Assembly (NCBI GenBank): GCA_964607445.1
Contig: CAZSKN010000022.1
Span: forward strand, 1-43,433
Length of the DNA: 43,433 nucleotides
Direction: 5' to 3'
Source of the DNA: CALCKU01 sp964607445
GTDB lineage: Bacteria > Pseudomonadota > Alphaproteobacteria > Caulobacterales > Maricaulaceae
This document shows, piece by piece, positions 7,853 to 17,743 of the stretch. The stretch's first letter is position 1, and every line of letters starts with the position of its first letter. The notes beneath the pieces are model-generated. The model did no database searches. It was given only the letters and a program-made list of their open reading frames with translations, and was not told where the DNA came from. Both the position numbers and the translations under genes were made by a program.

Positions 7853-10800
7853 ATGAACCAAGAGGTCATGAACATTTTCAATCCTGCGCAAGAAGGCCCG
7901 ACCTTTGACCGTATCCGTATCTCTCTGGCCAGTCCGGAAAAAATCCATAGCTGGTCATTTGGTGAAATCCGCAAGCCGGAAACCATTAATTACCGGACAT
8001 TCAAGCCGGAAAAAGACGGTTTGTTTTGTGCGCGTATCTTTGGCCCGACCAAGGATTATGAATGTCTGTGCGGCAAATATAAGCGCATGAAATATAAAGG
8101 CGTCGTCTGCGAGAAATGCGGCGTTGAAGTGACTGTGACCCGTGTGCGCCGTGAGCGTATGGGCCATATCGAATTGGCTGCGCCTGTGGCCCATATCTGG
8201 TTTTTGAAATCATTGCCTTCGCGTATCTCCACAATGCTTAATATGACATTGAAAGAGATCGAACGTATTCTTTACTTCGAAGCCTATGTTGTCACAGAGC
8301 CGGGTCTTACCTCTTTGGCGGAACGTCAAATCCTGTCCGAAGAAGAATATATCGATGCGCAGGCCGAATTTGGCGAAGATAGCTTTACCGCCGGCATAGG
8401 CGCTGAAGCCGTGCGTGAAATGCTACAAAATCTTGACCTTGAAGCCGAGGTCGAGCGCACACGCTTTGACATGACCGAGACGGGTTCGGAACTCAAGTTG
8501 AAGAAGTTTTCCAAGCGGTTGAAATTGCTGGAAGCCTTTATCACGTCGGGAAATCGCCCCGAGTGGATGATTTTGACGGTTGTGCCCGTCATTCCCCCCG
8601 AACTTCGCCCGCTTGTACCTCTTGATGGTGGACGGTTTGCGACCTCTGATCTGAACGACCTTTACCGCCGCGTGATTAACCGTAATAATCGCCTTAAGCG
8701 CCTGATAGAATTACGCGCACCGGATATTATTATCCGTAATGAAAAGCGTATGCTCCAGGAATCTGTAGACGCATTATTTGATAATGGGCGTCGGGGTCGT
8801 GTGATTACGGGGGCCAATAAACGTCCACTGAAATCCATGTCTGACATGCTTAAAGGCAAGCAGGGACGGTTCCGTCAAAACTTGCTGGGTAAGCGCGTAG
8901 ATTATTCCGGACGGTCCGTGATCGTTGTAGGGCCGGAGCTTAAATTGCATGAATGTGGCCTGCCCAAGAAAATGGCCCTCGAGCTGTTCAAGCCGTTTAT
9001 CTATGCCCGACTGGATGCCAAAGGGCTTTCAGGCACGGTGAAACAATCCAAGAAATTGGTTGAAAAAGAGCGTCCCGAAGTTTGGGATATTCTGGACGAA
9101 GTGATCCGGGAACACCCCGTCTTGCTCAACCGCGCGCCGACCTTGCACAGGCTCGGTATTCAGGCCTTTGAACCCAAATTGACAGAAGGCAAAGCCATCC
9201 AATTGCACCCGCTTGTCTGTGCGGCGTTTAATGCCGACTTTGACGGCGACCAAATGGCTGTGCATGTACCACTCTCTATCGAGGCCCAGCTTGAAGCGCG
9301 CGTCTTGATGATGTCGACGAATAATATTCTCTCGCCAGCAAATGGGCGACCGATTATTGTGCCTTCCCAAGATATTGTTCTGGGTCTGTATTATATGTCG
9401 CTTATGCGTGAGGGCGAAAAAGGCGAAGGCATGATGTTTGCTGATATGGCCGAGGTCGAAGCCGCGCTCGATAATAAAATCGTCTCGCTCCATGCCAAGG
9501 TCAAAGGCCGTTTCCCGGTTACACATGAAGACGGTACAGTGACATGGGAGGTGGCTGAAACCTCTCCGGGGCGTTTGAAAATCGCCGAATATATGCCGCG
9601 TCACCCGCTGATATCTTATGATATTATCAATAAGATTTTGACAAAAAAAGAAATCGGTAAACTTATTGATGTTGTCTACCGTCACGCGGGCCAGAAGGCG
9701 ACCGTGATTTTTGCCGATAAGATTATGGGTCTAGGTTTCCGCGAAGCGTGTAAAGCGGGTATTTCATTTGGCAAGGATGACATGGTTATCCCGGAGACTA
9801 AATATACATTGGTCAACGAAACACAGGGTTTGGTTTCGGATTTCGAACAGCAATATGCGGACGGTCTGATCACAAAAGGCGAGAAATATAACAAGGTCGT
9901 CGATGCGTGGTCAAAATGTACCGATAAGGTGGCTGATGCGATGATGAATGAAGCGGCGCGGGATCGTAAATTGATCAATTCAATTTTCATGATGGCCGAT
10001 AGTGGCGCGCGTGGCTCGAAAAACCAAATGAAACAGCTGGCCGGAATGCGCGGGCTTATGGCCAAGCCCTCTGGTGAAATTATCGAAACGCCGATTACAG
10101 CGAACTTTAAAGAAGGCCTTTCCGTTCTTGATTACTTTAACTCGACCCATGGTGCGAGAAAAGGTCTGGCGGATACGGCGTTGAAAACGGCTAACTCTGG
10201 TTATTTGACGCGTCGTCTTGTTGACGTGGCTCAGGACTGTATCGTTACCGAGCAGGATTGCGGTACGGTCGAAGGTATCGAGCTGGCCCCTGTTGTTGAC
10301 GGTGGTGAGGTCGTAGTGTCTCTGGGACTGCGTATGTTGGGCCGGACAACAGCCGAGGATATTCAAGACCCACGCACGGGTGAACTTATGTACCCTGCCA
10401 ATACCTATGTCGATGAAGACATTATGCTCGAAATTGACGAGAGCGGGTTGCAGGCCGCGCGCGTGCGTTCGGCGCTGACATGTGAAACCCGTACAGGCAT
10501 TTGTGCGACCTGTTATGGTCGCGACCTTGCGCGCGGTACAAAGGTGAATATGGGCGAAGCTGTCGGGGTGATTGCCGCGCAATCTATTGGCGAACCGGGG
10601 ACTCAGCTTACCATGCGAACCTTCCATATTGGCGGTACGGCCTCTGTGTCGGACAAGTCGGTTGTTGAAAGTTCTAACGAAGGTAAAGTTGTTTATATTG
10701 ATGGCAATGTTGTCAAAGATTCAAACGGGAACTTTGTCGTTATGGGCCGGAATATGCAGGTCGCGATTGTCAATGGTGACGGCAAAGAGCTTGAAGCCCA

Positions 10801-12031
10801 TAAAGTCAGCTATGGTACGCGCGTGTCTGTTAAAGACGGTGCCAGCGTGTCACGCGGTGATCGTCTGGCGGAATGGGATCCATATGCCACACCGATTGTT
10901 ACAGAAGTGGGCGGTACCGTGCGCTTGCTCGATATTGTTGAAGGCGTGTCTGCCAAAGACGAAACCGATGAAGAAACCGGAATTTCGTCTAAAGTCATTA
11001 TTGACTGGCGGTCCAGTTCTAAAGGGTCTGAAATTCAGCCTCTGGCGGTTATCGAAGATGAGAACGGTGAACCTGTTAAACTCGGGTCCGGCAATGTTGC
11101 AAAATATATGCTGGCTGTCGGGGCTATTTTGTCGGTTCAAGATGGTGACAAGATAAAACCCGGTGAAGTGCTTGCGCGTATTCCGAAAGGCGGGGCGACC
11201 CAGCGTGATATTACCGGGGGTCTACCTCGCGTGGCCGAATTGTTTGAAGCGCGCCGTCCGAAGGATGATGCGGTGATTGCAGATATTGACGGCAAAATCG
11301 AATTTGCGCGGGATTATAAAAACAAGCGTAAAATATTGATCCACCCCGAAGATGAAACGGCGGATCCGTCGTCCTTCCTGATTGCCAAGGGTAAGCATAT
11401 GCTGGTCCAAGACGGCGATATGGTACGCAAGGGTGATTATCTGCTCGATGGAAATCCGGCTCCGCATGATATTTTGCAAATCATGGGTGTCGAGGCTTTG
11501 GCGCAATATCTGGTTGACGAAGTCCAAGGCGTTTACCGCCTGCAAGGCGTGCCGATTAATGACAAACATATCGAAGTGATTGTGCGTCAAATGCTCCAGA
11601 AAGTTGAAGTTACCGATCCCGGTGACACCTCGCTATTGCGCGGAGAACAGCTTGACCGTATCGAATTTGAAAATGCCAATACGGCTTTGTTCGAGCGTAA
11701 TAAAGATGCGACTATGGCGGTTGGAACACCGATCTTGCTCGGGATAACCAAAGCGTCTTTACAGACACGTTCCTTCATTTCGGCAGCCTCTTTCCAAGAG
11801 ACAACTCGCGTGCTGACGGAAGCCTCTGTCCATGGCAAGGAAGACATGCTCGAAGGGCTGAAAGAAAATGTCATTGTCGGGCGTCTGATTCCGGCGGGTA
11901 CGGGGGGTAATCTGCGTAAATACCAAAAATTGGCTAATGAACGCGATCAAAAATTACTCGAGGAACGCCGGGCTGCGGCGCCACAATTGGAAGATTTCCC
12001 GGCTGAAATCGAAGAGGGCGTGGCTCAGTAG
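7853..12031 (+). CDS. rpoC: DNA-directed RNA polymerase subunit beta'
   Basis: A 1392-residue protein of normal length. The N-terminal zinc site is CLCGKYKRMKYKGVVCEKCG. The catalytic magnesium site is NADFDGDQMAVH, with Asp462, Asp464 and Asp466. The second zinc cluster includes CETRTGICATCYGRDLARG, and the trigger-loop region is MRTFHIGGTAS. The subunit supplies most of the active centre and the clamp. The start ATG at 7853 lies after AAAGGAAAAAG. Two long antisense open frames within the gene are shadows. The gene ends at a strong terminator, so the rpoBC transcript stops before the next genes. Confidence 0.97.
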   Translation: MNQEVMNIFNPAQEGPTFDRIRISLASPEKIHSWSFGEIRKPETINYRTFKPEKDGLFCARIFGPTKDYECLCGKYKRMKYKGVVCEKCGVEVTVTRVRRERMGHIELAAPVAHIWFLKSLPSRISTMLNMTLKEIERILYFEAYVVTEPGLTSLAERQILSEEEYIDAQAEFGEDSFTAGIGAEAVREMLQNLDLEAEVERTRFDMTETGSELKLKKFSKRLKLLEAFITSGNRPEWMILTVVPVIPPELRPLVPLDGGRFATSDLNDLYRRVINRNNRLKRLIELRAPDIIIRNEKRMLQESVDALFDNGRRGRVITGANKRPLKSMSDMLKGKQGRFRQNLLGKRVDYSGRSVIVVGPELKLHECGLPKKMALELFKPFIYARLDAKGLSGTVKQSKKLVEKERPEVWDILDEVIREHPVLLNRAPTLHRLGIQAFEPKLTEGKAIQLHPLVCAAFNADFDGDQMAVHVPLSIEAQLEARVLMMSTNNILSPANGRPIIVPSQDIVLGLYYMSLMREGEKGEGMMFADMAEVEAALDNKIVSLHAKVKGRFPVTHEDGTVTWEVAETSPGRLKIAEYMPRHPLISYDIINKILTKKEIGKLIDVVYRHAGQKATVIFADKIMGLGFREACKAGISFGKDDMVIPETKYTLVNETQGLVSDFEQQYADGLITKGEKYNKVVDAWSKCTDKVADAMMNEAARDRKLINSIFMMADSGARGSKNQMKQLAGMRGLMAKPSGEIIETPITANFKEGLSVLDYFNSTHGARKGLADTALKTANSGYLTRRLVDVAQDCIVTEQDCGTVEGIELAPVVDGGEVVVSLGLRMLGRTTAEDIQDPRTGELMYPANTYVDEDIMLEIDESGLQAARVRSALTCETRTGICATCYGRDLARGTKVNMGEAVGVIAAQSIGEPGTQLTMRTFHIGGTASVSDKSVVESSNEGKVVYIDGNVVKDSNGNFVVMGRNMQVAIVNGDGKELEAHKVSYGTRVSVKDGASVSRGDRLAEWDPYATPIVTEVGGTVRLLDIVEGVSAKDETDEETGISSKVIIDWRSSSKGSEIQPLAVIEDENGEPVKLGSGNVAKYMLAVGAILSVQDGDKIKPGEVLARIPKGGATQRDITGGLPRVAELFEARRPKDDAVIADIDGKIEFARDYKNKRKILIHPEDETADPSSFLIAKGKHMLVQDGDMVRKGDYLLDGNPAPHDILQIMGVEALAQYLVDEVQGVYRLQGVPINDKHIEVIVRQMLQKVEVTDPGDTSLLRGEQLDRIEFENANTALFERNKDATMAVGTPILLGITKASLQTRSFISAASFQETTRVLTEASVHGKEDMLEGLKENVIVGRLIPAGTGGNLRKYQKLANERDQKLLEERRAAAPQLEDFPAEIEEGVAQ

Positions 12032-12059
12032 TTCTGGCCATTACCTGCAAGCTTTAAAG

Positions 12060-12089
12060 CCGCCCTCTCTATATAGAGGGCGGTTTTTT
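12060..12089 (+). terminator. Rho-independent terminator after rpoC
   Basis: CCGCCCTCT (12060-12068) pairs perfectly with AGAGGGCGG (12075-12083) around CTATAT, followed by six T (12084-12089). This is a textbook intrinsic terminator, 28 bases past the rpoC stop. Confidence 0.93.
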
Positions 12090-12174
12090 CGTGCCGGCAT
12101 GGATATAGCCAGATGAGGCATGGCTAAAGAGTGGCTGGAAAAATGGCGCGGTCTTGGATATTTTAACGTCTATA

Positions 12175-12202
12175 TTGCGAGGGCTGGAAGTTTAGCTATA
12201 AT
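12175..12202 (+). promoter_or_regulatory. Candidate promoter of the S9 peptidase gene
   Basis: TTGCGA (12175-12180), a 16-base spacer, and a perfect TATAAT (12197-12202) lie 23 bases before the GTG start and after the rpoC terminator. The ribosome binding site AAGGTGG is at 12214-12220. It is a sequence match only. Confidence 0.45.
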
Positions 12203-12224
12203 GGCCCAAAAATAAGGTGGTTAC

Positions 12225-14240
12225 GTGAAAAAATTGTCCCAAAAATATTCCCGAAAATATTTAAGTCTAAGTGCTTTATCGCTTTTAATATTGTCGGCAT
12301 GTACGGCTACCACGAAGCCGCAAACGGCACAGTCCGCACCAGATGCGGGTAATGTATTAGAATTTATCACGCCTGAGGCCGAACAGCTAGATATAGGTCT
12401 GGCCGGAACCTATCCCGCGGATATAGGACGTTATCTCATGGTCCGTGGGGCGGGGCTGTCAAAACTCTCGCCTGACGGCCAAATTATTGCCTATCAGAAC
12501 AGTATCACGGGCCGTCCCCAAATATGGACCCAGCCAGTGAGCGGCGGGCCGTCCCAACAATTGACCTTTGGCAATGGGGTGACGTTTTTCGAGTGGTCGC
12601 CGACGGGCACGGCGTTGATATACGGGGCTGATAATAATGGGAATGAACAGGAGAGCTATTACCTTTATGATATAGAGGCGGGTATTGAACGTGAAATTTT
12701 ACCGGCTGTAAAAGGCGGGTTTCGGGCCTTTGGCGCGATAAGTTCGGATGGTAAGACATTGGCATATGCCTCTACGGAACGAAATGGATTGGACTTCGAT
12801 ATTTATCTCGCCGATATAGAGACAGGGACGTCTCGTCGTGTTTATGAAGGGCAGTACGGTAATTTTGTCGAGGCTATTTCGCCAGATGGCCGCCATCTTA
12901 TCCTGTCAGAAACCGTGGGCGAAGATAGCGATAATATCTATCTTTTGGATGTTGAATCCGGTGAGCGGACGGTCATATCCAAGCCCGAAGTGTCCAATCG
13001 GGCTAATCATACTGACGGTGGAATTTCGTGGGGTGCAGAGGGGCAGAGCTTATATCTTTCGACCAGTAAAGACCGGGAATTTGCGGCGCTTGCACGATTT
13101 GATCTGGAAACCCTGACCTTTGAGCCTATTGCAGCTCCGGGTTTTGATATTGCCGATGTCGCACTATGCGGCCCTGAAGACCGATATCTCGCCTATACGT
13201 CAAATCGTGACGGCTTTGAACAGTTACATGTCAAAGCCCGTCAAAGCGGTGTCGACATAAAGGTTACGGGCGTGCCTGACGGGGTTTATAGCCTGTCATG
13301 TAACAGGCTGTCCGATACATTGGTCGTACGCGTGCAAGCCTATAATCGTCCGGGAGATATTTTCACAGTTGATATGAAAACGGGTGTCGGGCACGCGGTC
13401 TACAGGGCCTCTTATGCAGGTCTTGATCCGGCACATATGGTCAAACCTGAAAGCATTCGTCTTAACGCGCGAGACGGGGTTGAGGTGCAAGGCCTGCTTT
13501 ATTTACCTAAAACCATATCTTCAGATAATGTATCCGGGGGCGGCAAGCCTCCCATTGTCTTTAATGTCCACGGCGGCCCGACGGCGCAGGCCCGACCGAG
13601 CTATAGTGCCAATATTCAATATCTCGTCGGACAGGGGATTGCCGTATTTGCCACAAATGTCAGAGGCTCCACCGGGTTTGGCCGAAATTATGTCACGCTG
13701 GATGACCGGGAAAAACGCCTCGACAGCGTTCGGGATTTGATTGATATGTTAAGCTTTCTCGAAGCCGATGGTCGGGTCGATACGCAAAATGCCGCTGTGA
13801 TGGGGGGCTCTTATGGCGGGTATATGGTCAATGCGGTTTTAGCCAATTATCCAGACGCCTTTAAAGTCGGCGTGTCGCTGTTCGGGGTTGCCGATTGGGT
13901 GACAGCCTTGGAGGTCGCCTCTCCGGCGCTCAAAGCTGCGGACCTTATTGAATATGGGGATATTAATGATCCAAAATGGCGTGAGTTCTATACCCAGAAC
14001 TCGCCAATTCGTCAGGCAGATAAAATTAAAGTGCCGGTTTTATATTCGCATGGTGTTATGGATCCGCGCATTGATATTGCCGAAACAGAAACCATGGTCA
14101 GAGCCTTGCGTAAAAACGGCATAGAGGCCCCGTTTATACGGATTCCCGACGAAGGTCATGGCTGGCGTAAATTACCCAATCAGCTTTTTTATAATCGTCG
14201 CCAAGCTCAGTTTTTACTGACCCATCTCAAGGGCGAATAG
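12225..14240 (+). CDS. S9 family peptidase (prolyl oligopeptidase/acylaminoacyl-peptidase type), predicted lipoprotein
   Basis: A 671-residue serine peptidase of the S9 family. Residues 1-26 form a lipoprotein signal peptide with lipobox LSAC (Cys26), so it should be anchored in the cell envelope and face the periplasm. A beta-propeller region (about 70-400) with WD40-like blocks such as LSPDGQIIAYQNS is followed by an alpha/beta hydrolase domain. The triad is visible: Ser529 in GGSYGGYM, Asp613 in HGVMDPRI and His645 in DEGHGW. It probably cleaves small peptides. The start is GTG after AAGGTGG. It lies alone between the rpoC terminator and a convergent gene; exact substrate unknown. Confidence 0.88.
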   Translation: MKKLSQKYSRKYLSLSALSLLILSACTATTKPQTAQSAPDAGNVLEFITPEAEQLDIGLAGTYPADIGRYLMVRGAGLSKLSPDGQIIAYQNSITGRPQIWTQPVSGGPSQQLTFGNGVTFFEWSPTGTALIYGADNNGNEQESYYLYDIEAGIEREILPAVKGGFRAFGAISSDGKTLAYASTERNGLDFDIYLADIETGTSRRVYEGQYGNFVEAISPDGRHLILSETVGEDSDNIYLLDVESGERTVISKPEVSNRANHTDGGISWGAEGQSLYLSTSKDREFAALARFDLETLTFEPIAAPGFDIADVALCGPEDRYLAYTSNRDGFEQLHVKARQSGVDIKVTGVPDGVYSLSCNRLSDTLVVRVQAYNRPGDIFTVDMKTGVGHAVYRASYAGLDPAHMVKPESIRLNARDGVEVQGLLYLPKTISSDNVSGGGKPPIVFNVHGGPTAQARPSYSANIQYLVGQGIAVFATNVRGSTGFGRNYVTLDDREKRLDSVRDLIDMLSFLEADGRVDTQNAAVMGGSYGGYMVNAVLANYPDAFKVGVSLFGVADWVTALEVASPALKAADLIEYGDINDPKWREFYTQNSPIRQADKIKVPVLYSHGVMDPRIDIAETETMVRALRKNGIEAPFIRIPDEGHGWRKLPNQLFYNRRQAQFLLTHLKGE

Positions 14241-14261
14241 GCATAACCAAGCCAGATGGTT

Positions 14262-16202
14262 TTATTTTTGTTTAACCCAGATCGGGGTTGTCCAAGCGCG
14301 CTCATCATTATCTTGGGTGACGCGTAGATAATAGAAATGATCACCAGACGGCGGCGTGTCAGTCATGTCGAATTCAATGACGCCGGTCGTCGTATTTTTG
14401 GTCATTATCTCTTGATTGTCCCGTATGAGGGTAACGGACAGATTATCAGTTTTGCCGATAATATAGGCCTTGAGGTCTAGCGGCCCGTCTGTGCTGATAT
14501 CGGACCCCACAATATGGCCGTTAAGGCTGAATTCCGTGTAGATACGATCAAAGCTTGTGGCATAAACGCGGTAATTCCATAGCGCTTCCCAGACGGCCTC
14601 ACGGCTTAACTCGGGTATCCAGAACCCTGCGAGTCCATTGGGATAAAGCCCCCAACCTGACCGGCCTGGATGTGAATCGTGATTATCAGAGGCCCCGATA
14701 ACGGCAAAGCGTAACCCTTTGGCCAGTCCGGATTGCATGAATTTACTATCGTCCTGAGGATTGCCGCGTAAGGGGCGCGGATTGTTTTTAAATTCAGACG
14801 TGCCGTGGGATGAATAGACCTCGACAAAGCGGGCGACCCGGTTGTCCCAATGTCCAAAGGGGTAGCGCGGGTCCGAGCTTCCCCCCCGCGTATAGGCAAA
14901 ATGGTGCGGCCCTGTTATTGCCTCCCCGACCGCTCCGGCGGGCGTCTGCGTATTATACTGGTTATAAATCCAATCTTGAAACCGTTTATAATCATTTTGC
15001 CATCTGGAAATATGGTCGGCATCATCTCGCCGGAAATATATATTCATATGGTCAGGGCCGGAGCCGGCTTCTTGCGCCAACAGGGTTACATACTCACCGG
15101 GGGTGTGAAACTTTTGTACCGCCGCCATTGTGCCGTCCCAATCCGGTTGTCCATGATCGGTAAGTGCAATTATGTCCAGACCCGCAACATCGCGACCGAA
15201 GCGGAAATACTCATCTGTATCGCGGCCCAAACCATCGGATATGCCGGTGTGACCGTGAATATCGCCCCAATACAGACGTGTATCTGGCAAGGTTTCATAG
15301 CTCCGGATAGGATTGCTACGACCCTTTATTGTTCCGTTTGACTGCGTTAGCCGTAAACGATGCGGGCCATGTGTCTTTAACTTGACCTGTGTCCGTGCAA
15401 GGCCGTTTTTAAGTGGGATATTTTCGCCAATAATGTGTCCATGTTCATCGGTAATATTGACGGTGCCGGAGAAGTTGTCATCAACATTATAATAGCGGTC
15501 TTCGGCGCGTATTAGCACAGGGAAAAGGTCCCCTGTTTTGACCTGAGACGGTGTATTGGCGGAAAGTTGTGTGGCGTCTCCGTGTAGAACTTTGAGCATC
15601 AGGGTTTGCGCGATACGGTCATAGGTGCCGTCTGCATCAATATCCGTTGTGACTCGGATTTCATGTTCTTTATCTTGATATCTTTGTACATGTTGCTGGT
15701 GCCGATTTGCGCCAAAGGTGAAGGTAACTTTTGTATGGGGCGGCAAAGCTTGGTCTATGACGCGGGCCCGAAAAACATTATTGAATATTCTGTTGGAAAA
15801 TTTACTGCTGCGTTCACCGGGAAACATTTTAAACCGCCTAGGATAGGCGTTTTCCATTTGGAGATTGTTTAACTCTGTCTCTACATTTAGCCAGTTACCC
15901 TTTTTGGGGCTTCTGACTTGAATGCCCCACTCGGACCCGTGATGCAAGCCAAGGGCGATGCCGCCGCCAACCGGAATGCCGCTTTCGCCAGTAATAAATG
16001 TTATTTTAAATCGGGCTTTTGTGCCTGTTATCAGCTTATCAGTGCTTAACCACGCACATCCTTCTCCATCAATGGCTGTCGAGCTTTCACATGTCATGGG
16101 GGCAGAGTGGTCGGGCGTGCTGGCTTGTTGGCAGGAGAGTAAAGCCAAAGTCATCAATAAAATAGACCAGATAGAGGGTAGGGGTTTAATGGTGAGCTCC
16201 AA
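14262..16202 (-). CDS. DUF3604 / PHP-like metal-dependent hydrolase, predicted lipoprotein
   Basis: A 646-residue protein. The N-terminus has a short hydrophobic stretch and lipobox LLSC (Cys24), so it is probably an envelope lipoprotein. The first 300 residues are beta-rich with no motif I recognise. From about 308 it matches DUF3604 as I remember it: LYWGDIHGHTGISDG (Asp314, His316, His318), IIALTDHG (Asp349, His350) and later GASDNHDSHPGRSGWG. The HxH and DH patterns resemble PHP-type metal sites. The start is a TTG at 16202 with a weak ribosome binding site; the next Met would destroy the signal peptide. It is divergent from the dipeptidase. Substrate unknown. Confidence 0.75.
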   Translation of the reverse strand: MELTIKPLPSIWSILLMTLALLSCQQASTPDHSAPMTCESSTAIDGEGCAWLSTDKLITGTKARFKITFITGESGIPVGGGIALGLHHGSEWGIQVRSPKKGNWLNVETELNNLQMENAYPRRFKMFPGERSSKFSNRIFNNVFRARVIDQALPPHTKVTFTFGANRHQQHVQRYQDKEHEIRVTTDIDADGTYDRIAQTLMLKVLHGDATQLSANTPSQVKTGDLFPVLIRAEDRYYNVDDNFSGTVNITDEHGHIIGENIPLKNGLARTQVKLKTHGPHRLRLTQSNGTIKGRSNPIRSYETLPDTRLYWGDIHGHTGISDGLGRDTDEYFRFGRDVAGLDIIALTDHGQPDWDGTMAAVQKFHTPGEYVTLLAQEAGSGPDHMNIYFRRDDADHISRWQNDYKRFQDWIYNQYNTQTPAGAVGEAITGPHHFAYTRGGSSDPRYPFGHWDNRVARFVEVYSSHGTSEFKNNPRPLRGNPQDDSKFMQSGLAKGLRFAVIGASDNHDSHPGRSGWGLYPNGLAGFWIPELSREAVWEALWNYRVYATSFDRIYTEFSLNGHIVGSDISTDGPLDLKAYIIGKTDNLSVTLIRDNQEIMTKNTTTGVIEFDMTDTPPSGDHFYYLRVTQDNDERAWTTPIWVKQK

Positions 16203-16357
16203 TTTTTTATATACACAGGCTCTAGTTTAAGCCGGTAGAATAGGCAATATTATAAGTGTTTCTAGCCGGGCTTATAGGGCTGAACTTTATGGACTGGGTT
16301 TTAAACAATGAAAGTTTGCGCTAGGGCTTGGCGGGGGTATTATATATAGGGGGTTTT
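16203..16357. other. Divergent intergenic region between the DUF3604 and dipeptidase genes
   Basis: These 155 bases must hold promoters for both divergent genes. A+T-rich stretches (TTTTTTATATAC near 16203, ATATTATAAG near 16245, TATTATATATAG near 16338) are possible -10 regions. I cannot pair any of them convincingly with a -35 at a sensible distance. The ribosome binding site of the dipeptidase, TAGGGGG, is at 16348-16354. Confidence 0.4.
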
Positions 16358-17662
16358 ATGCGGCAAAATTTACTTGCAAATATAGGCGCAAATAAACGGA
16401 CAGGTTTATGTATGGTTGGGGCTGTGTTCCTCTGGGCGTGTCAACTGGAAACGGGCGCGCAAAACGCAGACTTGACGCCACCAGCCAAGACCTCCTCTGC
16501 CGGAATGTCTCAAGGTATATCACAAGAGAGGGGTGCGAAAATTCATGCCGATATTTTAACCTTGGATACGCATGTGGATATTCCACTAAATTATATCACG
16601 GAAATTGATCCGGCAGACGCAACAGAATTACAGGTCGATTTGGGAAAACTGGACAGGGGCGGTTTAGACGCAGCGTTTTTTATCATTTATACGCCCCAAG
16701 GCGAGTTGAATAAATCGGGCTATGCCCGTGCAGATAAAATCGCCAAGACCCGCATGGCGGCGATTGAACGTCTGGCTATGGATTATCCGGCCCGTATTGC
16801 CTTTGCGCGCACCGCGGAAGATGTCCGCAGGCTCGATAGGGCCGGCAAGCGCGTGGCGCTCGCAGGTATGGAAAATGCCTATCCCTTGGCGGAGTCGGTT
16901 TCGGATGTCAGCCTCTGGGCGGGGCGAGGGGTGCGGTATATTGGTATTACCCATTTCGGGCATAATCAGTTTGGGGACAGTTCCAACCCCCATCCCGTGC
17001 GCGATAATGGGCCGCGCTGGAACGGTCTTTCGCCTCTGGGCCGGGATTTGATAAAGGCGATGAATGTGCACGGCATTATGGTTGATGTCTCTCATGCCGC
17101 TAAATCGACCATGATGCAGGCGGCCGATCTCTCGACAACCCCGATCATTGCTTCGCATTCCGGTGTTAAGGCTATTGCGAATTCGGCGCGGAATCTGGAC
17201 GATGAACAATTACGCAAAATTGCCGCCGTCGGCGGTGTCGCGCACATGGTGGCTCTGGGGGCTTATGTGAGATTGCCAACCCCCGAGCAACAACATGCTC
17301 GAAAGGCACTCGATACGGCTTTTGGCGATCGTCAGGGCTGGGATCCGGCCAAGCAGGCGGCCTATCGTGCGCGGCGCGCGGAGATTGCGGCTATGGCCCC
17401 GGGGGCTAGCGTGGCTGATTTTGTCGATCATATTGATCATGCTGTTAAAATTGCGGGTATTGATCATGTGGGCATTGCCTCTGACTTTGATGGCGGCGGC
17501 GGTATCAAGGGGTGGGAAGATGCTTCTGAAACCTCCAGTGTGACAGCCGAACTTGTGCGACGTGGCTATAGCGAGGCCGATATTGCCAAGATTTGGGGCG
17601 AAAATCTCTTGCGGGTTATGGAGAAGGTCGAATTGGCGGCAGAGAGCCTATCTGAGCTGTAA
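16358..17662 (+). CDS. Membrane dipeptidase (peptidase family M19), predicted lipoprotein
   Basis: A 434-residue zinc dipeptidase of the M19 (renal dipeptidase) family. The N-terminus is a signal peptide ending in LWAC (Cys28), indicating a lipoprotein. The zinc ligands can be placed by motif: His72 and Asp74 in DTHVD, Glu172 in GMENAYP, His246 in VDVSH, His267 in ASHSG, and Asp376 in GIASDFDGGG. Members hydrolyse dipeptides, including some with a C-terminal D-residue. I chose the ATG at 16358 after TAGGGGG; an in-frame start 30 bases upstream would put polar residues before the signal. With the S9 peptidase nearby it may serve periplasmic peptide breakdown. Confidence 0.9.
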   Translation: MRQNLLANIGANKRTGLCMVGAVFLWACQLETGAQNADLTPPAKTSSAGMSQGISQERGAKIHADILTLDTHVDIPLNYITEIDPADATELQVDLGKLDRGGLDAAFFIIYTPQGELNKSGYARADKIAKTRMAAIERLAMDYPARIAFARTAEDVRRLDRAGKRVALAGMENAYPLAESVSDVSLWAGRGVRYIGITHFGHNQFGDSSNPHPVRDNGPRWNGLSPLGRDLIKAMNVHGIMVDVSHAAKSTMMQAADLSTTPIIASHSGVKAIANSARNLDDEQLRKIAAVGGVAHMVALGAYVRLPTPEQQHARKALDTAFGDRQGWDPAKQAAYRARRAEIAAMAPGASVADFVDHIDHAVKIAGIDHVGIASDFDGGGGIKGWEDASETSSVTAELVRRGYSEADIAKIWGENLLRVMEKVELAAESLSEL

Positions 17663-17743
17663 ATCTATCGGTCTTTTATTGTCGCTATTTTTGTTCGCGC
17701 CAGAGGGTTGCCTAGGCACTTTGAAAAAACCCGTAAATGCCTG

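Noticed and set aside
9029..10627. Two antisense open frames of 218 and 215 residues within rpoC
   Set aside because: They lie wholly opposite a conserved coding sequence and show no recognisable protein features; their openness follows from rpoC codon bias.
12032..12224. An extra small gene between rpoC and the S9 peptidase
   Set aside because: The region holds the rpoC terminator and a candidate promoter; no frame has both a start and a plausible ribosome binding site.
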